DNA from: Bradyrhizobium sp. LMTR 3
Lineage (GTDB): Bacteria > Pseudomonadota > Alphaproteobacteria > Rhizobiales > Xanthobacteraceae
Assembly (NCBI RefSeq): GCF_001693485.1
Contig: NZ_MAXC01000009.1
Location: 62,001-126,000 of the forward strand
Reading direction: 5' to 3'
DNA length: 64,000 bases
Numbering within the stretch: the first letter of the stretch is position 1; the number at the start of each line of letters is the position of its first letter. The translations under genes were made by a program, and so were the position numbers. This document shows positions 35,779 to 45,249 of this stretch, piece by piece. The notes under the pieces were generated by a model, which saw nothing but the letters and a program-made list of their open reading frames with translations, searched no databases and was not told the DNA's origin.

Positions 35779-36702
35779 ATGGGGATTCGACGGCCAACAA
35801 CAATCGCTCTGGCAGTTCGCGGTACTGTTGCCATGGCAACATGCCTTGTCGTTGCCAATTGCGCCTCGTCGGACAAATTCGCCAGGCGGATCGATCCCAA
35901 ATATGGCGTCTCCTCGAGCCCTCGCGTGGTGGCGTTCGGAGAGCCCGTGCCGAAGGGCGGGGGAACTTACCGTATCGGCAAGCCCTACACCGTCGCGGGC
36001 CGGGTCTACGTGCCAGAAGAGGACCCGAACTATCGCGCCGAAGGAATGGCTTCCTGGTATGGCGACGATTTCCACGGCCGGCTGACCGCCAATGGCGAGG
36101 TTTTCGATATGACCTCGCTGACGGCGGCCCATCCGACCCTGCCGATCCCGAGCTACGCCCGCGTCACCAATGTCCGGAACGGCAAGTCGCTGATCGTGCG
36201 CGTCAACGACCGCGGCCCGTACCATGGCAACCGCCTCATCGACGTCTCGAACAAGGCCGCCGAACTGCTTGATTTCAAAGCAAATGGCGTCGCTCGGGTG
36301 CGGGTTGAATATGTCGGCCGGGCCCCGCTTGAGGGTTCCGACGACCGCCAGCTCCTGGCGACGCTGCGGACCGGCGAGCCCGCGCCATCCCCGGCCACAG
36401 TCCGGGTCGCTTCGGCCCGTCCGTTTGTTCCCGAGATGCCATCGTCCGCTGGCCGAATCCGGGGTGAGGTGCCGATGCCGGAGGGACGGCCCTATAGCCT
36501 CGGCAATACCTCGGCGGACCATGCCTCGATCAACGCGACCTCGGAAATGTCGGCTTCCAGCCGCACGCGTGGCCGCGCCACGGAAAATCCGCGCGCCGTG
36601 TCCTACGAGAACGAGGCCAGCTATGTGGCACCACGCCAGGCTTACCTGCCGGTCGATCCACGTGGTCCGAGCGAAGTCCTCAGCGGGCGAGGGCTGTACT
36701 AG
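35779..36702 (+). CDS. rlpA: RlpA-like septal/cell-wall lipoprotein
   Basis: 307 residues from MGIRRPTTIALAVRG. A lipoprotein signal ends at VVANC, the Cys being the lipid site. The double-psi beta-barrel domain (about 90-180) shows GMASWYGDDFHGRLTANGE, the catalytic-type Asp in VNDRGPYHGNRLIDVS, and AELLDF. The C-terminal third is low complexity, and no SPOR domain follows, unlike E. coli RlpA. Earlier in-frame ATGs (35764, 35677) lack ribosome sites. RlpA acts on denuded glycan strands at division. Confidence 0.9.
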   Translation: MGIRRPTTIALAVRGTVAMATCLVVANCASSDKFARRIDPKYGVSSSPRVVAFGEPVPKGGGTYRIGKPYTVAGRVYVPEEDPNYRAEGMASWYGDDFHGRLTANGEVFDMTSLTAAHPTLPIPSYARVTNVRNGKSLIVRVNDRGPYHGNRLIDVSNKAAELLDFKANGVARVRVEYVGRAPLEGSDDRQLLATLRTGEPAPSPATVRVASARPFVPEMPSSAGRIRGEVPMPEGRPYSLGNTSADHASINATSEMSASSRTRGRATENPRAVSYENEASYVAPRQAYLPVDPRGPSEVLSGRGLY

Positions 36703-36711
36703 ATAGCGCTT

Positions 36712-36782
36712 TCAAGCGAAGCATGCCCTCGGACTTGATCCGTGGACGGCGCCCGGTTCGCGTCAAGAAAACGGGTCGAACA
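36712..36782. repeat. Degenerate dispersed intergenic repeat
   Basis: The stretch with GCGCTTTCAAGCGAAG, then CCGGTTCGCGTCAAGAAAAC, resembles a short dispersed repeat that I recall between many Bradyrhizobium genes, here interrupted by about 30 bp. It lies between convergent genes. Confidence 0.45.
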
Positions 36783-36785
36783 TAG

Positions 36786-37730
36786 CTACTCCTTCAGGAA
36801 GGCGATCAGGGCGGCGTTGACCTCATCAGGCCGCTCCTGCTGAATCCAGTGACCGGCCCCGTCGAGTATGAGTTTTTTCCGCAAGTTCGGCAGCACCCGC
36901 TCCATCTCGTTGACCAGCTTGGCGCCGATCAGCCCGGTGATGACGCCATCCTTCGATCCCGCGATGAACAGCGACGGCTGGTGGATTTGCGCGCCCTGCC
37001 AGGGTGCGGTCAGTTCCCAATTGCGGTCGATATTGCGATACCAATTCAGCCCGCCGCGAAAGCCGGACTCCTGATAGACGGCCGCGAAATAGGCGAGGTC
37101 GGCCTCGGTCAGCCAGCTCGGTAATGGCCGATTCGGATCGGCGCCAGCGAGAAACCCCTTGCCCTCCTGAACAAATTGGTGGGCGGCCGGATCAGAGAAC
37201 CCGCGTCCGGCCAGCACGATTCGCATCGTCGCTGCGACATCGCGCTCGAATTCGGCCTCTGCCACGCCCGGCGCCTGAAAATACTGCCAGTAGAAATTGG
37301 TGATGCCGTTGTTTCGCAAGGTCTCCAGCGGCAGGCCGCGTCCGCGAGAGGGGGGCGGAACACTGAGGCCCGCCACCTTGGTAAAGATATCGGGCCGGAA
37401 CATCGCCGCGTGCCAGGCGACCGGCGCGCCCCAGTCATGGCCGACAATGACGGCCTGCTTTTCGCCAAGTGCCGCCACCAGCGCAACCATGTCGCCGACA
37501 TTGTGGAAGATGGTGTAGGCGCCGACGTCCGCGGGCGCGCTGGTCCGGCCGAATCCGCGCATGTCGGGGGCTACGACATGGAATCCGGCTTCCGCGATGG
37601 CTCCGATCTGGTGCCGCCAGGAGTAGGATAATTCGGGCCAGCCGTGGCAGAGCAGCACCAGCGGCCCCTGGCCCTTTTCGACAACAAAGAAGTCGAGCCC
37701 GTTGACGGAAATAGTGCGTGAGGTTGGCAT
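36786..37730 (-). CDS. Alpha/beta hydrolase, soluble epoxide hydrolase-like
   Basis: 314 residues from MPTSRTISVNGLDFFVV. Oxyanion HGWPE motif (CHGWPELSYSWRHQ), nucleophile Asp in VGHDWGAPVAWH (an Asp, as in epoxide hydrolases, not Ser), cap-domain region, and catalytic His in DGAGHWIQQERP. These fit soluble epoxide hydrolase, opening epoxides to diols. The frame extends upstream to 38534 but that part shadows the opposite-strand carboxypeptidase. It is divergent from that gene. Confidence 0.92.
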   Translation of the reverse strand: MPTSRTISVNGLDFFVVEKGQGPLVLLCHGWPELSYSWRHQIGAIAEAGFHVVAPDMRGFGRTSAPADVGAYTIFHNVGDMVALVAALGEKQAVIVGHDWGAPVAWHAAMFRPDIFTKVAGLSVPPPSRGRGLPLETLRNNGITNFYWQYFQAPGVAEAEFERDVAATMRIVLAGRGFSDPAAHQFVQEGKGFLAGADPNRPLPSWLTEADLAYFAAVYQESGFRGGLNWYRNIDRNWELTAPWQGAQIHQPSLFIAGSKDGVITGLIGAKLVNEMERVLPNLRKKLILDGAGHWIQQERPDEVNAALIAFLKE

Positions 37731-37895
37731 CGCGTTTCCGCCCTGTTTTTCGTATCTTGTCCGGAAATTGCAGCATCGCAACGATACGTTCCTTCGTTCG
37801 GCGCCGCAATCAGATCGACACGGCCACAAGTCCAAAAACCTGTGTTGTTTGCGATACTTCCAACTGTTAGAACGCACAGATTCAGGACATCGCCG

Positions 37896-39158
37896 ATGGC
37901 AGCAGAGACTTCCGTTTCCCGCAAATCCGACACGGCGGCCATCATCCCGTGGCGCGGCGTGATGGCCGCCGTCTTCGCGCTCGCGGTCGGCTGGGGCGGC
38001 ATCGTGTATGCCGCCAACAATAGCGTGCAGGGCGCACCGAAGAAGGATGATGGCGGCTTTGACGGCGATGCGCCGACCGCGATCCTGGTCGAGGCGTCCA
38101 GCGGCAGCGTGCTGTTCGAGAAGAACGCCGACGAGTTGCGGGCGCCGTCCAGCATGATGAAGCTGATGACGGTCGAGGTGGTGTTCGATGCCATCAAGCA
38201 GGGCAAGGTCAAACCGACAGACGAATATCGGATCAGCGAGAACGCCTGGCGCAAGGGCGGCGCGCCGGCCGGCGGCTCGACCATGTTTGCCATTCTCAAC
38301 AGCAAGGTATCGGTGGACGACCTGCTGAAGGGCGCGATCATCCAGAGCGGCAACGATTCCTGCATGGCGCTTGCCGAAGGCATGGCCGGCAACGAGCGAA
38401 TTTTTGCCGCCGACTTCATGACCAAACGGGCGCGCGAACTCGGCCTGACGAAATCGACCTTCGGAAACTCCAGCGGGCTGCCGGACCCTGCGAACAAGAT
38501 GACGGTTCGCGAACTGGCCAAACTCGCCCGCCACCTGATCCTGACCTATCCCGACATGTACAAATTGTTCGGAGAGAGAGAATTCACCTGGAACAAGATC
38601 CGGCAGCAGAACCGCAATCCGCTGCTGAACTCGCTAAATGGCGCCGACGGGCTGAAGACCGGCTACACCAAGGAGGGCGGCTACGGCATGGTCGGCTCCG
38701 CCGTGCAGAACGACACGAGGCTGATTGTCGCGATCAACGGACTGGATGATCCCGACGATCGTGCCTCAGAGGCCAAGAAGATGCTGGAATGGGGCTTTCG
38801 TAACTTCGAGACGCGCACGCTGTTTGCGGCCAACCAGCAGGTCGGCTACGCCAAGGTGTTTGGCGGCGAAAGCCGCTCGGTGAAGCTTGCCAGCCCCGAG
38901 CCGATCAAGGTGATGGTGCCGAAGAACGGCAGTGAGAAACTGATCGCGCGGATCGTTTACAAGGGCCCGGTCCAGGCGCCGATCCAAACCGGCCAGCCGG
39001 TCGGCGTCGTCAAGGTGTGGCGCGGCACCAATGTCGCCGTGGAGGCGCCGGTCTATGCCGCTGAAGCGATCGGAACCGGTTCGACCGTGCGTCGCGCAAT
39101 CGACGGGGTCAGCGAGCTCGTCATCGGCGTATTCCGCGCGAGCGCAGAGAAGCTCTGA
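37896..39158 (+). CDS. D-alanyl-D-alanine carboxypeptidase (penicillin-binding protein, S11)
   Basis: 420 residues. An N-terminal membrane/signal segment (about 20-40) precedes the peptidase: SxxK is Ser86-Lys89 (APSSMMK), SxN is in IIQSGNDSCMA and KTG is in GLKTGYTKEGGYG. The C-terminal beta domain (about 310-400) is of PBP5_C type. It trims pentapeptide stems of peptidoglycan. It is followed 2 bp later by tmk, a linkage known in alphaproteobacteria. Confidence 0.95.
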   Translation: MAAETSVSRKSDTAAIIPWRGVMAAVFALAVGWGGIVYAANNSVQGAPKKDDGGFDGDAPTAILVEASSGSVLFEKNADELRAPSSMMKLMTVEVVFDAIKQGKVKPTDEYRISENAWRKGGAPAGGSTMFAILNSKVSVDDLLKGAIIQSGNDSCMALAEGMAGNERIFAADFMTKRARELGLTKSTFGNSSGLPDPANKMTVRELAKLARHLILTYPDMYKLFGEREFTWNKIRQQNRNPLLNSLNGADGLKTGYTKEGGYGMVGSAVQNDTRLIVAINGLDDPDDRASEAKKMLEWGFRNFETRTLFAANQQVGYAKVFGGESRSVKLASPEPIKVMVPKNGSEKLIARIVYKGPVQAPIQTGQPVGVVKVWRGTNVAVEAPVYAAEAIGTGSTVRRAIDGVSELVIGVFRASAEKL

Positions 39159-39160
39159 GC

Positions 39161-39847
39161 ATGACCCAGGCAACGCTGCAGCGGCCTTCCGGACGCGGGA
39201 AGTTCATTACGTTTGAAGGCGGCGAGGGCTCGGGCAAGTCCACGCAGATCAAGAAACTCGCCGAGCGTCTTGCCGCGGCAAAGCTGCGTACCATCGTCAC
39301 CCGCGAGCCGGGCGGCTCGCCGGGCGCTGAAATCATGCGGCATCTCGTGCTGTCGGGAATGGGCAAGCTGCTCGGACCGGACGCCGAGACGTTGCTGTTT
39401 GCGGCAGCCCGCGACGATCACGTTCGCACCGTCATCCAGCCCGCGCTTAGCCAGGGAACATGGGTGCTGTGCGACCGCTTCTCGGATTCGACGCGCGCCT
39501 ACCAGGGCAGCCTGGGACAGGTCTCTCCGCTCGTGCTCAACGCCATGCAGCGTGTCACCATCGGTGATCTGAAGCCGGACCTCACCATCATTCTGGACAT
39601 CCCGGTTGAAGTTGGTTTGCAGCGCGCGGCCGCTCGCCGCGGCAGCGGCGTACCTGACCGGTTCGAGTCGGAAGACCTGCAATTCCATCAGGACCTGCGC
39701 AACGCCTACAGGCAAATCGCCGCCGAAGACCCGCAGCGCTGCGTGCTGATCGACGCCAACGCCGATGCCGACACGGTTGCTGCCCGCGTCTGGACGGCGC
39801 TGCGCGACCATGTGTTCGCTGTCCCGAGCCCGGCGGGGACGGCATGA
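39161..39847 (+). CDS. tmk: Thymidylate kinase
   Basis: 228 residues. P-loop FEGGEGSGKSTQ, the DR(Y/F) motif CDRFSDSTRAYQG, and the lid region RRGSGVPDRFE. It phosphorylates dTMP to dTDP. It starts 2 bp after the carboxypeptidase gene and overlaps holB by four bases (ATGA). Confidence 0.97.
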   Translation: MTQATLQRPSGRGKFITFEGGEGSGKSTQIKKLAERLAAAKLRTIVTREPGGSPGAEIMRHLVLSGMGKLLGPDAETLLFAAARDDHVRTVIQPALSQGTWVLCDRFSDSTRAYQGSLGQVSPLVLNAMQRVTIGDLKPDLTIILDIPVEVGLQRAAARRGSGVPDRFESEDLQFHQDLRNAYRQIAAEDPQRCVLIDANADADTVAARVWTALRDHVFAVPSPAGTA

Positions 39848-40884
39848 GCGCGCGCAAGGTCGAGCAGGAGACGGCGGTCAAACATCCCCGCGAAACGGCC
39901 GATCTGTTCGGTCACCGCGAGGCGGAGACGGCCTTGCTGAATGCCTATCGCAGTGGGCGCATTCCGCATGCCTGGCTGATCGGCGGCCCGCACGGAATCG
40001 GCAAGGCGACGCTGGCCTACCGCATGGCCCGCTTCGTGCTTGCCAATCCCAATCCATTACTGCCTTCGGTGCAGCGCGCCGAGACGCTGGCGCTCGACCC
40101 TCACGATCCGGTCGCGCGTCAGATCACCGCCGGCGCCCATGGTGGCCTGTTGGTCCTGGAGCGCGGCCTCAACGATCGCGGCGTGATGCGGACGGTCATC
40201 ACCGTGGATGAGACGCGGGAGACGATTTCGTTTTTCGGCTCGACCGCGGCGATCGACGGTTGGCGCGTATGTATTGTCGACACCGTCGACGAGCTCAATC
40301 CAAACGCCGCCAACGCGCTGCTCAAGATTCTCGAGGAGCCGCCGCACCGATCGCTGTTTCTGCTCGTCAGCCATTCGCCGGCGCGGGCTCTGCCCACGAT
40401 CCTGTCCCGCTGCCGCAAGCTGCCGCTGCGGCCGCTTGCGACCGGCGACGTCGTACGCGCGGCGGCGCGAGCCGCCGACATCGCACCCAATGATGCCGCG
40501 TTATCGGAAGCTGCCGATGCCTCGGAGGGGAGCGTGTCCCGCGCACTGACGCTGCTCGGCGGTGACGCGTTGAAGCTGCAGCAGCGAACCGCGGCGCTGC
40601 TGGCGACGCTGCCGCAGGTCGATCCGCGCGAGCTGCATGCACTTGGCGATGCGCTGGGCACCAGCGACCGGGTTGCGCTAGCTGCCTTCATCGACGGCAT
40701 CGATCGCTGGATCGGCGAAAAGCTGCGCACTGGCGATGCCAATGCAAATCTGCCCCGCCTTGCACGGCTGGCGGAGGTATGGGAAAAGATCATCCGCGCC
40801 GCGCGCGACACCGAAGCGTACAATCTGGAGCGAAAACCGCTGGTTTTCTCGGTGTTCGGGATGCTCGCGGACGCGACGCGGTAA
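39844..40884 (+). CDS. holB: DNA polymerase III delta' subunit
   Basis: 346 residues, AAA+ clamp-loader type: [16 protein letters not shown] as P-loop, [28 protein letters not shown] as Walker B/sensor region, and [11 protein letters not shown] as SRC motif. It belongs to the clamp loader with DnaX and HolA. Coupled to tmk by an ATGA overlap, the usual tmk-holB arrangement. Confidence 0.96.
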   Translation: MSARKVEQETAVKHPRETADLFGHREAETALLNAYRSGRIPHAWLIGGPHGIGKATLAYRMARFVLANPNPLLPSVQRAETLALDPHDPVARQITAGAHGGLLVLERGLNDRGVMRTVITVDETRETISFFGSTAAIDGWRVCIVDTVDELNPNAANALLKILEEPPHRSLFLLVSHSPARALPTILSRCRKLPLRPLATGDVVRAAARAADIAPNDAALSEAADASEGSVSRALTLLGGDALKLQQRTAALLATLPQVDPRELHALGDALGTSDRVALAAFIDGIDRWIGEKLRTGDANANLPRLARLAEVWEKIIRAARDTEAYNLERKPLVFSVFGMLADATR

Positions 40885-40939
40885 CAACCCGCCTGACAAT
40901 AATCTCGACAATCGTTGTGTTGAACTAAAGGAATTCGTG

Positions 40940-42880
40940 GTGGCGAAGGCTGGAAAAAAAGCTTCAAGAAAGCGCAAGACGAAGAAGGCTCGTAAAGCGC
41001 TGCCCGCCCGCGCCAGCAAGAAGGCGGCGAAAAAGCGTGCAGCCAGGAAAAGTGCGACGAAGAGCAAGCGCGTCGTGAAGAAGGGCGGCAAGGCTTCGAA
41101 AAAGGCCGCAAAGAAGGCTTCGAAGAAAGCGGCGAAGAAGTCGACCAAAAAAGCTGCCAAGAAAGCCGTTAAAAGATCGGCGAAGAAATCCGTTACGAAA
41201 ACTCCGTCGAAGAAGCGCGCGGTAACGCCGCAGGAAGCGAGCCCTGCCGTTCAAGCGGTGCCGGTCGCAGAAATTCCGAAGCCCGCCGCGCCGCGCGCAA
41301 AGCCGGCTCCCGTCGCCAGGCCGGCAGCGGCCGCCGAACGCGACACCTACTTCATCACGACCGCGATCGCCTATCCGAACGGTATTCCGCATATCGGCCA
41401 CGCCTATGAGGCGATTGCGACCGATGCGCTCGCGCGGTTTCAGCGGCTCAATGGCAAGGACGTCTTTTTCCTTACCGGCACCGACGAGCACGGCCTCAAG
41501 ATGGTGCAAACCGCTGAAGCCGAAGGAATGGGCGTCGCTGAGCTGGCCGCGCGCAATGCCGGCCGGTTCAAGGAGATGGACGAGCGCCTCAACGTCTCGT
41601 TCGACCGCTTCATCCGCACCACGGAGCCTGACCATCATCGCTCGGTTCAGGTGGTCTGGGACCGGATGCAGCAGAATGGCGATATCTATATCGACACCTA
41701 TTCCGGCTGGTATTCGGTGCGCGACGAAGCCTATTACGCCGAGGAGGAAACCGTCCTCGGCGAGGACAATGTGCGCCGTGGCCCGCAGGGCTCGCCGGTC
41801 GAGTGGGTCGAGGAGAAGAGCTACTTCTTCAAGCTATCCGCCTATCAGGACCGCTTGCTACAGCTCTACGAAAGCCAGCCGGATTTCATCGGCCCGGATT
41901 CACGCCGCAACGAGGTCGTCAGTTTCGTAAGGAGCGGTCTGAAGGATCTGTCGATTTCGCGCACGACGTTCGACTGGGGCGTCAAGGTGCCGAACGATCC
42001 CCAGCATGTGATGTATGTCTGGGTCGATGCGCTGACCAACTACATCACCGGCGTCGGCTTTCCCGACGAGAGCGATCCGAATTGGCGCTACTGGCCGGCG
42101 GACGTCCACGTCATCGGCAAGGACATTATTCGCTTCCACGCGGTGTACTGGCCGGCGTTCCTGATGTCGGCCGGCATTCCCGTGCAGAAGCGGGTTTACG
42201 CGCACGGCTTCCTGTTCAGCAGGGGCGAGAAGATGTCAAAGTCGGTCGGCAACGTCGTCGATCCCTTCAACCTGGCCGATCAGTATGGCGTCGACCAGAT
42301 GCGCTATTTCTTCCTGCGAGAAGTGCCGTTCGGACAGGACGGCAACTACAACCACGAAGCCATCGTCGCGCGCATCAACGCCGACCTCGCCAACGATCTC
42401 GGCAATCTGGCGCAACGCTCGCTGTCGATGATCGCAAAGCAGCTTGGTGGCGTGCTGCCGGAGCCCTGCGAGTTCACCGATAACGACAAGGCGATCCTGG
42501 CGCAGGCCGACGCCATGCTGGAAATCTCGCGCACCGCGATGGCGACGCAACAGATACATCAATGGCTGAACACGGTGTGGGCCGTGGTGGCGGAGGCCAA
42601 CCGCTATTTCGCGGGCGAGGCACCCTGGGCGCTGGCCAAGACCGATCCTGACAGACAGAAAACCGTGCTGTACGTGACGGCGGAGGTGGTGCGGCAGGTC
42701 GCCATTCTGACGCAGCCGGTGATGCCGGATGCGTCGGCCAAGTTGCTGGACAGCCTCGGCATTCCCAACGAGAAACAAGCGCGCGATTTCGCGGCGCTTG
42801 CCACGCGGATTAAGCCGGGAACGACGCTGCCGCCGCCGGTCGGCGTATTTCCGCGCTATGTCGAACCAAAGGTGGGTTGA
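40940..42880 (+). CDS. metG: Methionyl-tRNA synthetase with lysine-rich histone-like N-terminal extension
   Basis: 646 residues. The catalytic domain starts near residue 134 ([16 protein letters not shown]), with HIGH at 151-154, KMSKS in [11 protein letters not shown] and the anticodon-binding domain at the end. Before it lie about 93 residues made mostly of Lys, Ala, Ser and Arg in AAKK/SKKA-type repeats, like the tail of histone H1, then a 40-residue Pro/Ala linker. Start GTG 40940 (or GTG 40937) has AAAGGA a few bases upstream; no start lies between the extension and the catalytic domain. The catalytic core is standard; the tail is not. Confidence 0.93.
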   Translation: MAKAGKKASRKRKTKKARKALPARASKKAAKKRAARKSATKSKRVVKKGGKASKKAAKKASKKAAKKSTKKAAKKAVKRSAKKSVTKTPSKKRAVTPQEASPAVQAVPVAEIPKPAAPRAKPAPVARPAAAAERDTYFITTAIAYPNGIPHIGHAYEAIATDALARFQRLNGKDVFFLTGTDEHGLKMVQTAEAEGMGVAELAARNAGRFKEMDERLNVSFDRFIRTTEPDHHRSVQVVWDRMQQNGDIYIDTYSGWYSVRDEAYYAEEETVLGEDNVRRGPQGSPVEWVEEKSYFFKLSAYQDRLLQLYESQPDFIGPDSRRNEVVSFVRSGLKDLSISRTTFDWGVKVPNDPQHVMYVWVDALTNYITGVGFPDESDPNWRYWPADVHVIGKDIIRFHAVYWPAFLMSAGIPVQKRVYAHGFLFSRGEKMSKSVGNVVDPFNLADQYGVDQMRYFFLREVPFGQDGNYNHEAIVARINADLANDLGNLAQRSLSMIAKQLGGVLPEPCEFTDNDKAILAQADAMLEISRTAMATQQIHQWLNTVWAVVAEANRYFAGEAPWALAKTDPDRQKTVLYVTAEVVRQVAILTQPVMPDASAKLLDSLGIPNEKQARDFAALATRIKPGTTLPPPVGVFPRYVEPKVG

Positions 42881-42894
42881 GCCGTTTGCAAGCC

Positions 42895-43686
42895 ATGCTC
42901 GTCGACAGCCACTGCCATCTCGACTTCCCGGATTTTGCCGAGGACCTCGACGCCATCGTCGCGCGCGCCGAGGCCGCGGGGATCGGTCGTATCGTCACGA
43001 TTTCGACCCGGGTGAAGCGGCTCGGCGGACTGCTCGCGATCGCCGAGCGGTTCCCCAACGTCTATTGCTCGGTCGGCACCCATCCGCATCAGGCCGATGA
43101 GGAAGACGGCATTCCGGCCAGTGAGCTGATCGAGCTGACGACGCATCCGAAGATCGTGGCGTTGGGGGAAGCGGGGCTTGATTATTTTTATGAGCACGGC
43201 TCCCGCGAAGCGCAGGAGCGCGGCTTTCGCGCACATATCGCGGCCGCGCGCGCCACGGGCCTGCCGCTGGTCATTCACACCCGCGAAGCCGACGAGGACT
43301 GCGGCCGCATTCTCGAAGACGAAATGGCAAGGGGACCTTTTAAAGCCGTCCTCCATTGCTACACCGGCGGACGCGAGCTGGCGATGAAGGCAATTGGTCT
43401 GGGCCTGTCGATCTCGTTCACCGGCATTTTGACATTCAAGAAGTCGGAAGCCTTGCGCGAGCTCGCCGCCGAACTCCCGGCCGACCGCATTATGGTCGAA
43501 ACCGACTCGCCCTATCTGGCGCCCGGCAAGTTTCGCGGCAAACGCAACGAGCCGTCTTACGTGGTCGAAGTCGCCAAGGTGCTGGCGGAAACGCGCGGCG
43601 TCTCGCTGGAAGAGATTTCGCGGCAGACGACCGAAAACTTCTTCCGCCTGTTCTCCAAGGTGCCGGCGCCGAAGGTTGCGGCATGA
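42895..43686 (+). CDS. TatD-family metal-dependent hydrolase
   Basis: 263 residues from MLVDSHCHLDFPDF. Metal ligands are in DSHCHLD, GEAGLDYFYEH (Glu), VIHTREA (His), HCYTGG (His) and ETDSPYLAP (Asp). TatD proteins are DNases of the amidohydrolase fold. It follows metG, as in many bacteria, and overlaps the next gene by four bases. Confidence 0.93.
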   Translation: MLVDSHCHLDFPDFAEDLDAIVARAEAAGIGRIVTISTRVKRLGGLLAIAERFPNVYCSVGTHPHQADEEDGIPASELIELTTHPKIVALGEAGLDYFYEHGSREAQERGFRAHIAAARATGLPLVIHTREADEDCGRILEDEMARGPFKAVLHCYTGGRELAMKAIGLGLSISFTGILTFKKSEALRELAAELPADRIMVETDSPYLAPGKFRGKRNEPSYVVEVAKVLAETRGVSLEEISRQTTENFFRLFSKVPAPKVAA

Positions 43687-44489
43687 TGCTGACGCTGACG
43701 ATCCTCGGCTGTGGTTCTTCCGCCGGCGTGCCGCGCCCGGCGCTCGGCTGGGGCGCCTGCGATCCCAACAATCCCAAGAACCGCCGCCGCCGTTGCTCCC
43801 TGCTGGTCGAGCGCACGGGCGCCCACGGCACGACGCGGATCGTAATCGACACTTCGCCCGATCTGCGCGAGCAACTGATCGATGCGGAGGTCGACCACAT
43901 CGACGCGGTGTTCCTGACGCATGAGCACGCCGACCAGACCCATGGCATCGACGATCTCCGATCGGTCGTGCTGCACCAGCGCCGCCGCATTCCCGTCTAC
44001 TTCAATCAGTCGACCGCCAAAGACATGATGGCGCGGTTTTCGTACTGCTTCATCGCGCCTGAGGGCAGCGATTATCCGCCGATACTGACGCGTCATTCCA
44101 TCGAAGCCGGCGAGAGCCACACCACCGAGGGGAGGGGCGGCCCGCTGAAACTCTCTGCGTTCCTGGTTCAGCACGGCAAGATCCCCGCGCTCGGATTCCG
44201 CATCGGGGCTGCCGCCTACACCCCCGATCTCCACGACATTCCCGAGGAGAGCTGGCCTGCGTTGCGAAACCTCGATCTCTGGATCGTCGACGGGCTGCGC
44301 TACGCCGGGCATCCCAGCCATTTCAGCGTCAACGACGCGCTGTCCTGGATCGAGCGCTTCAAGCCGAAGCAGGCTGTCATCACCAATATGCATTCCGACC
44401 TCGACTACGAGGTATTGCGCCAGAGCCTGCCGCCGGGCGTGATCCCGGCCTATGATGGCTTGCGGCTGACGCTGAACAGCGCAGGCTGA
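43683..44489 (+). CDS. MBL-fold phosphodiesterase, PhnP-like
   Basis: 268 residues from MMLTLTILGCGSSAGVPRP. The zinc-binding HxHxDxH motif reads THEHADQTHGIDDLR, and a downstream SHFSVNDAL and THMHSDLDYE-type site (TNMHSDLDY) complete the metal centre. The CGxSxGVPR start is typical of PhnP/YcbJ-like cyclic-phosphate diesterases. Overlaps TatD by ATGA, forming metG-tatD-MBL. Confidence 0.92.
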   Translation: MMLTLTILGCGSSAGVPRPALGWGACDPNNPKNRRRRCSLLVERTGAHGTTRIVIDTSPDLREQLIDAEVDHIDAVFLTHEHADQTHGIDDLRSVVLHQRRRIPVYFNQSTAKDMMARFSYCFIAPEGSDYPPILTRHSIEAGESHTTEGRGGPLKLSAFLVQHGKIPALGFRIGAAAYTPDLHDIPEESWPALRNLDLWIVDGLRYAGHPSHFSVNDALSWIERFKPKQAVITNMHSDLDYEVLRQSLPPGVIPAYDGLRLTLNSAG

Positions 44490-44532
44490 GTCTGCTGCGG
44501 CAAGTCTGCGCGCCGGACGCGGAGGGACGTCG

Positions 44533-45159
44533 ATGATTGGCCTGTTCTTTGAAGTCCAGACAAGGCCCGGGCACCGAGATCAATATCTCGATCTTGCGGC
44601 CTCGCTGAAGCCCGAGCTTGAGGCGATGGGCGGCTGCCTCTTCATCGATCGTTTCAGGAGTTTGACACGGGAGAACCTGCTGCTGTCGTATCAGATATGG
44701 CAGGACGAGGGGGCCCTGACGGCGTGGCGGGCCCATGCTCATCATCACGATGTCCAGACAATCGGCCGCGAGAAGGTCTTTTCGGACTATCGCATCCGGG
44801 TCGCCCAGGTGATCCACGAAGCAAAGCCCGGCCAGCCGATCTGGCAACCCGAGCGGCGCACGCCTTACAACGATCCCGCAAGGCGCAAGCCGACTTATGT
44901 GCTGGCGGCGGAATCGAAGAACGCCACGCTTTCGGCAGAGACCGGATGGCGCCGTGACGTTTTCGCAAGCGTCTATCGTGAGGGGCGTTTCGCGCACTTG
45001 ATCGATCTGCCAAATGATCAAGCCGGCATCGAATTCGGCGCTAGACTGTTCGCCGATCGGACAACCGAGTACTTCCGTATTTTCGAGGTCATGCGCGACT
45101 ACAGCATGTTCGAACGCACTGAGGCGCCGCAATATTACCCGCCGGTGGAACGATCGTAG
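44533..45159 (+). CDS. Antibiotic biosynthesis monooxygenase (ABM)-domain protein
   Basis: 208 residues, GGAGGGACG just before the ATG. The first 95 residues form an ABM dimeric alpha+beta barrel (MIGLFFEVQTRPGHRDQYLDL, ... SYQIWQDEGALTAWRAHAHH). The second half (RRKPTYVLAAESKNATL, then FAHLIDLPNDQAGIEF) looks like a degenerate repeat of the fold. Substrate unknown. Its stop codon lies in the left arm of the inverted repeat at 45156. Confidence 0.8.
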   Translation: MIGLFFEVQTRPGHRDQYLDLAASLKPELEAMGGCLFIDRFRSLTRENLLLSYQIWQDEGALTAWRAHAHHHDVQTIGREKVFSDYRIRVAQVIHEAKPGQPIWQPERRTPYNDPARRKPTYVLAAESKNATLSAETGWRRDVFASVYREGRFAHLIDLPNDQAGIEFGARLFADRTTEYFRIFEVMRDYSMFERTEAPQYYPPVERS

Positions 45160-45245
45160 GGTGGGCAAAGGCGCGCGGCGCCGTGCCCACCATCGTCTGC
45201 CGAACTTCCAAGCATGGTGGGCACGCTTCGCTTTGCCCACCCTAC
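45156..45245. repeat. Long inverted repeat (Bradyrhizobium-type dispersed palindrome)
   Basis: GTAGGGTGGGCAAAG (45156-45170) pairs perfectly with CTTTGCCCACCCTAC (45231-45245), with a nested pair GTGCCCACCAT (45183-45193) and ATGGTGGGCAC (45214-45224). Such palindromes are common between Bradyrhizobium genes. It separates two convergent genes and should act as a terminator both ways. Confidence 0.85.
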
Positions 45246-45249
45246 GAAT

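Noticed and set aside
37731..38534. Upstream part of a 582-codon leftward frame ending in the epoxide hydrolase
   Set aside because: Antisense to the carboxypeptidase gene and without motifs; hydrolase starts at 37730.
40736..40939. In-frame extension of metG upstream of GTG 40940
   Set aside because: Overlaps holB coding sequence and includes no ribosome site; residues there are a holB shadow.
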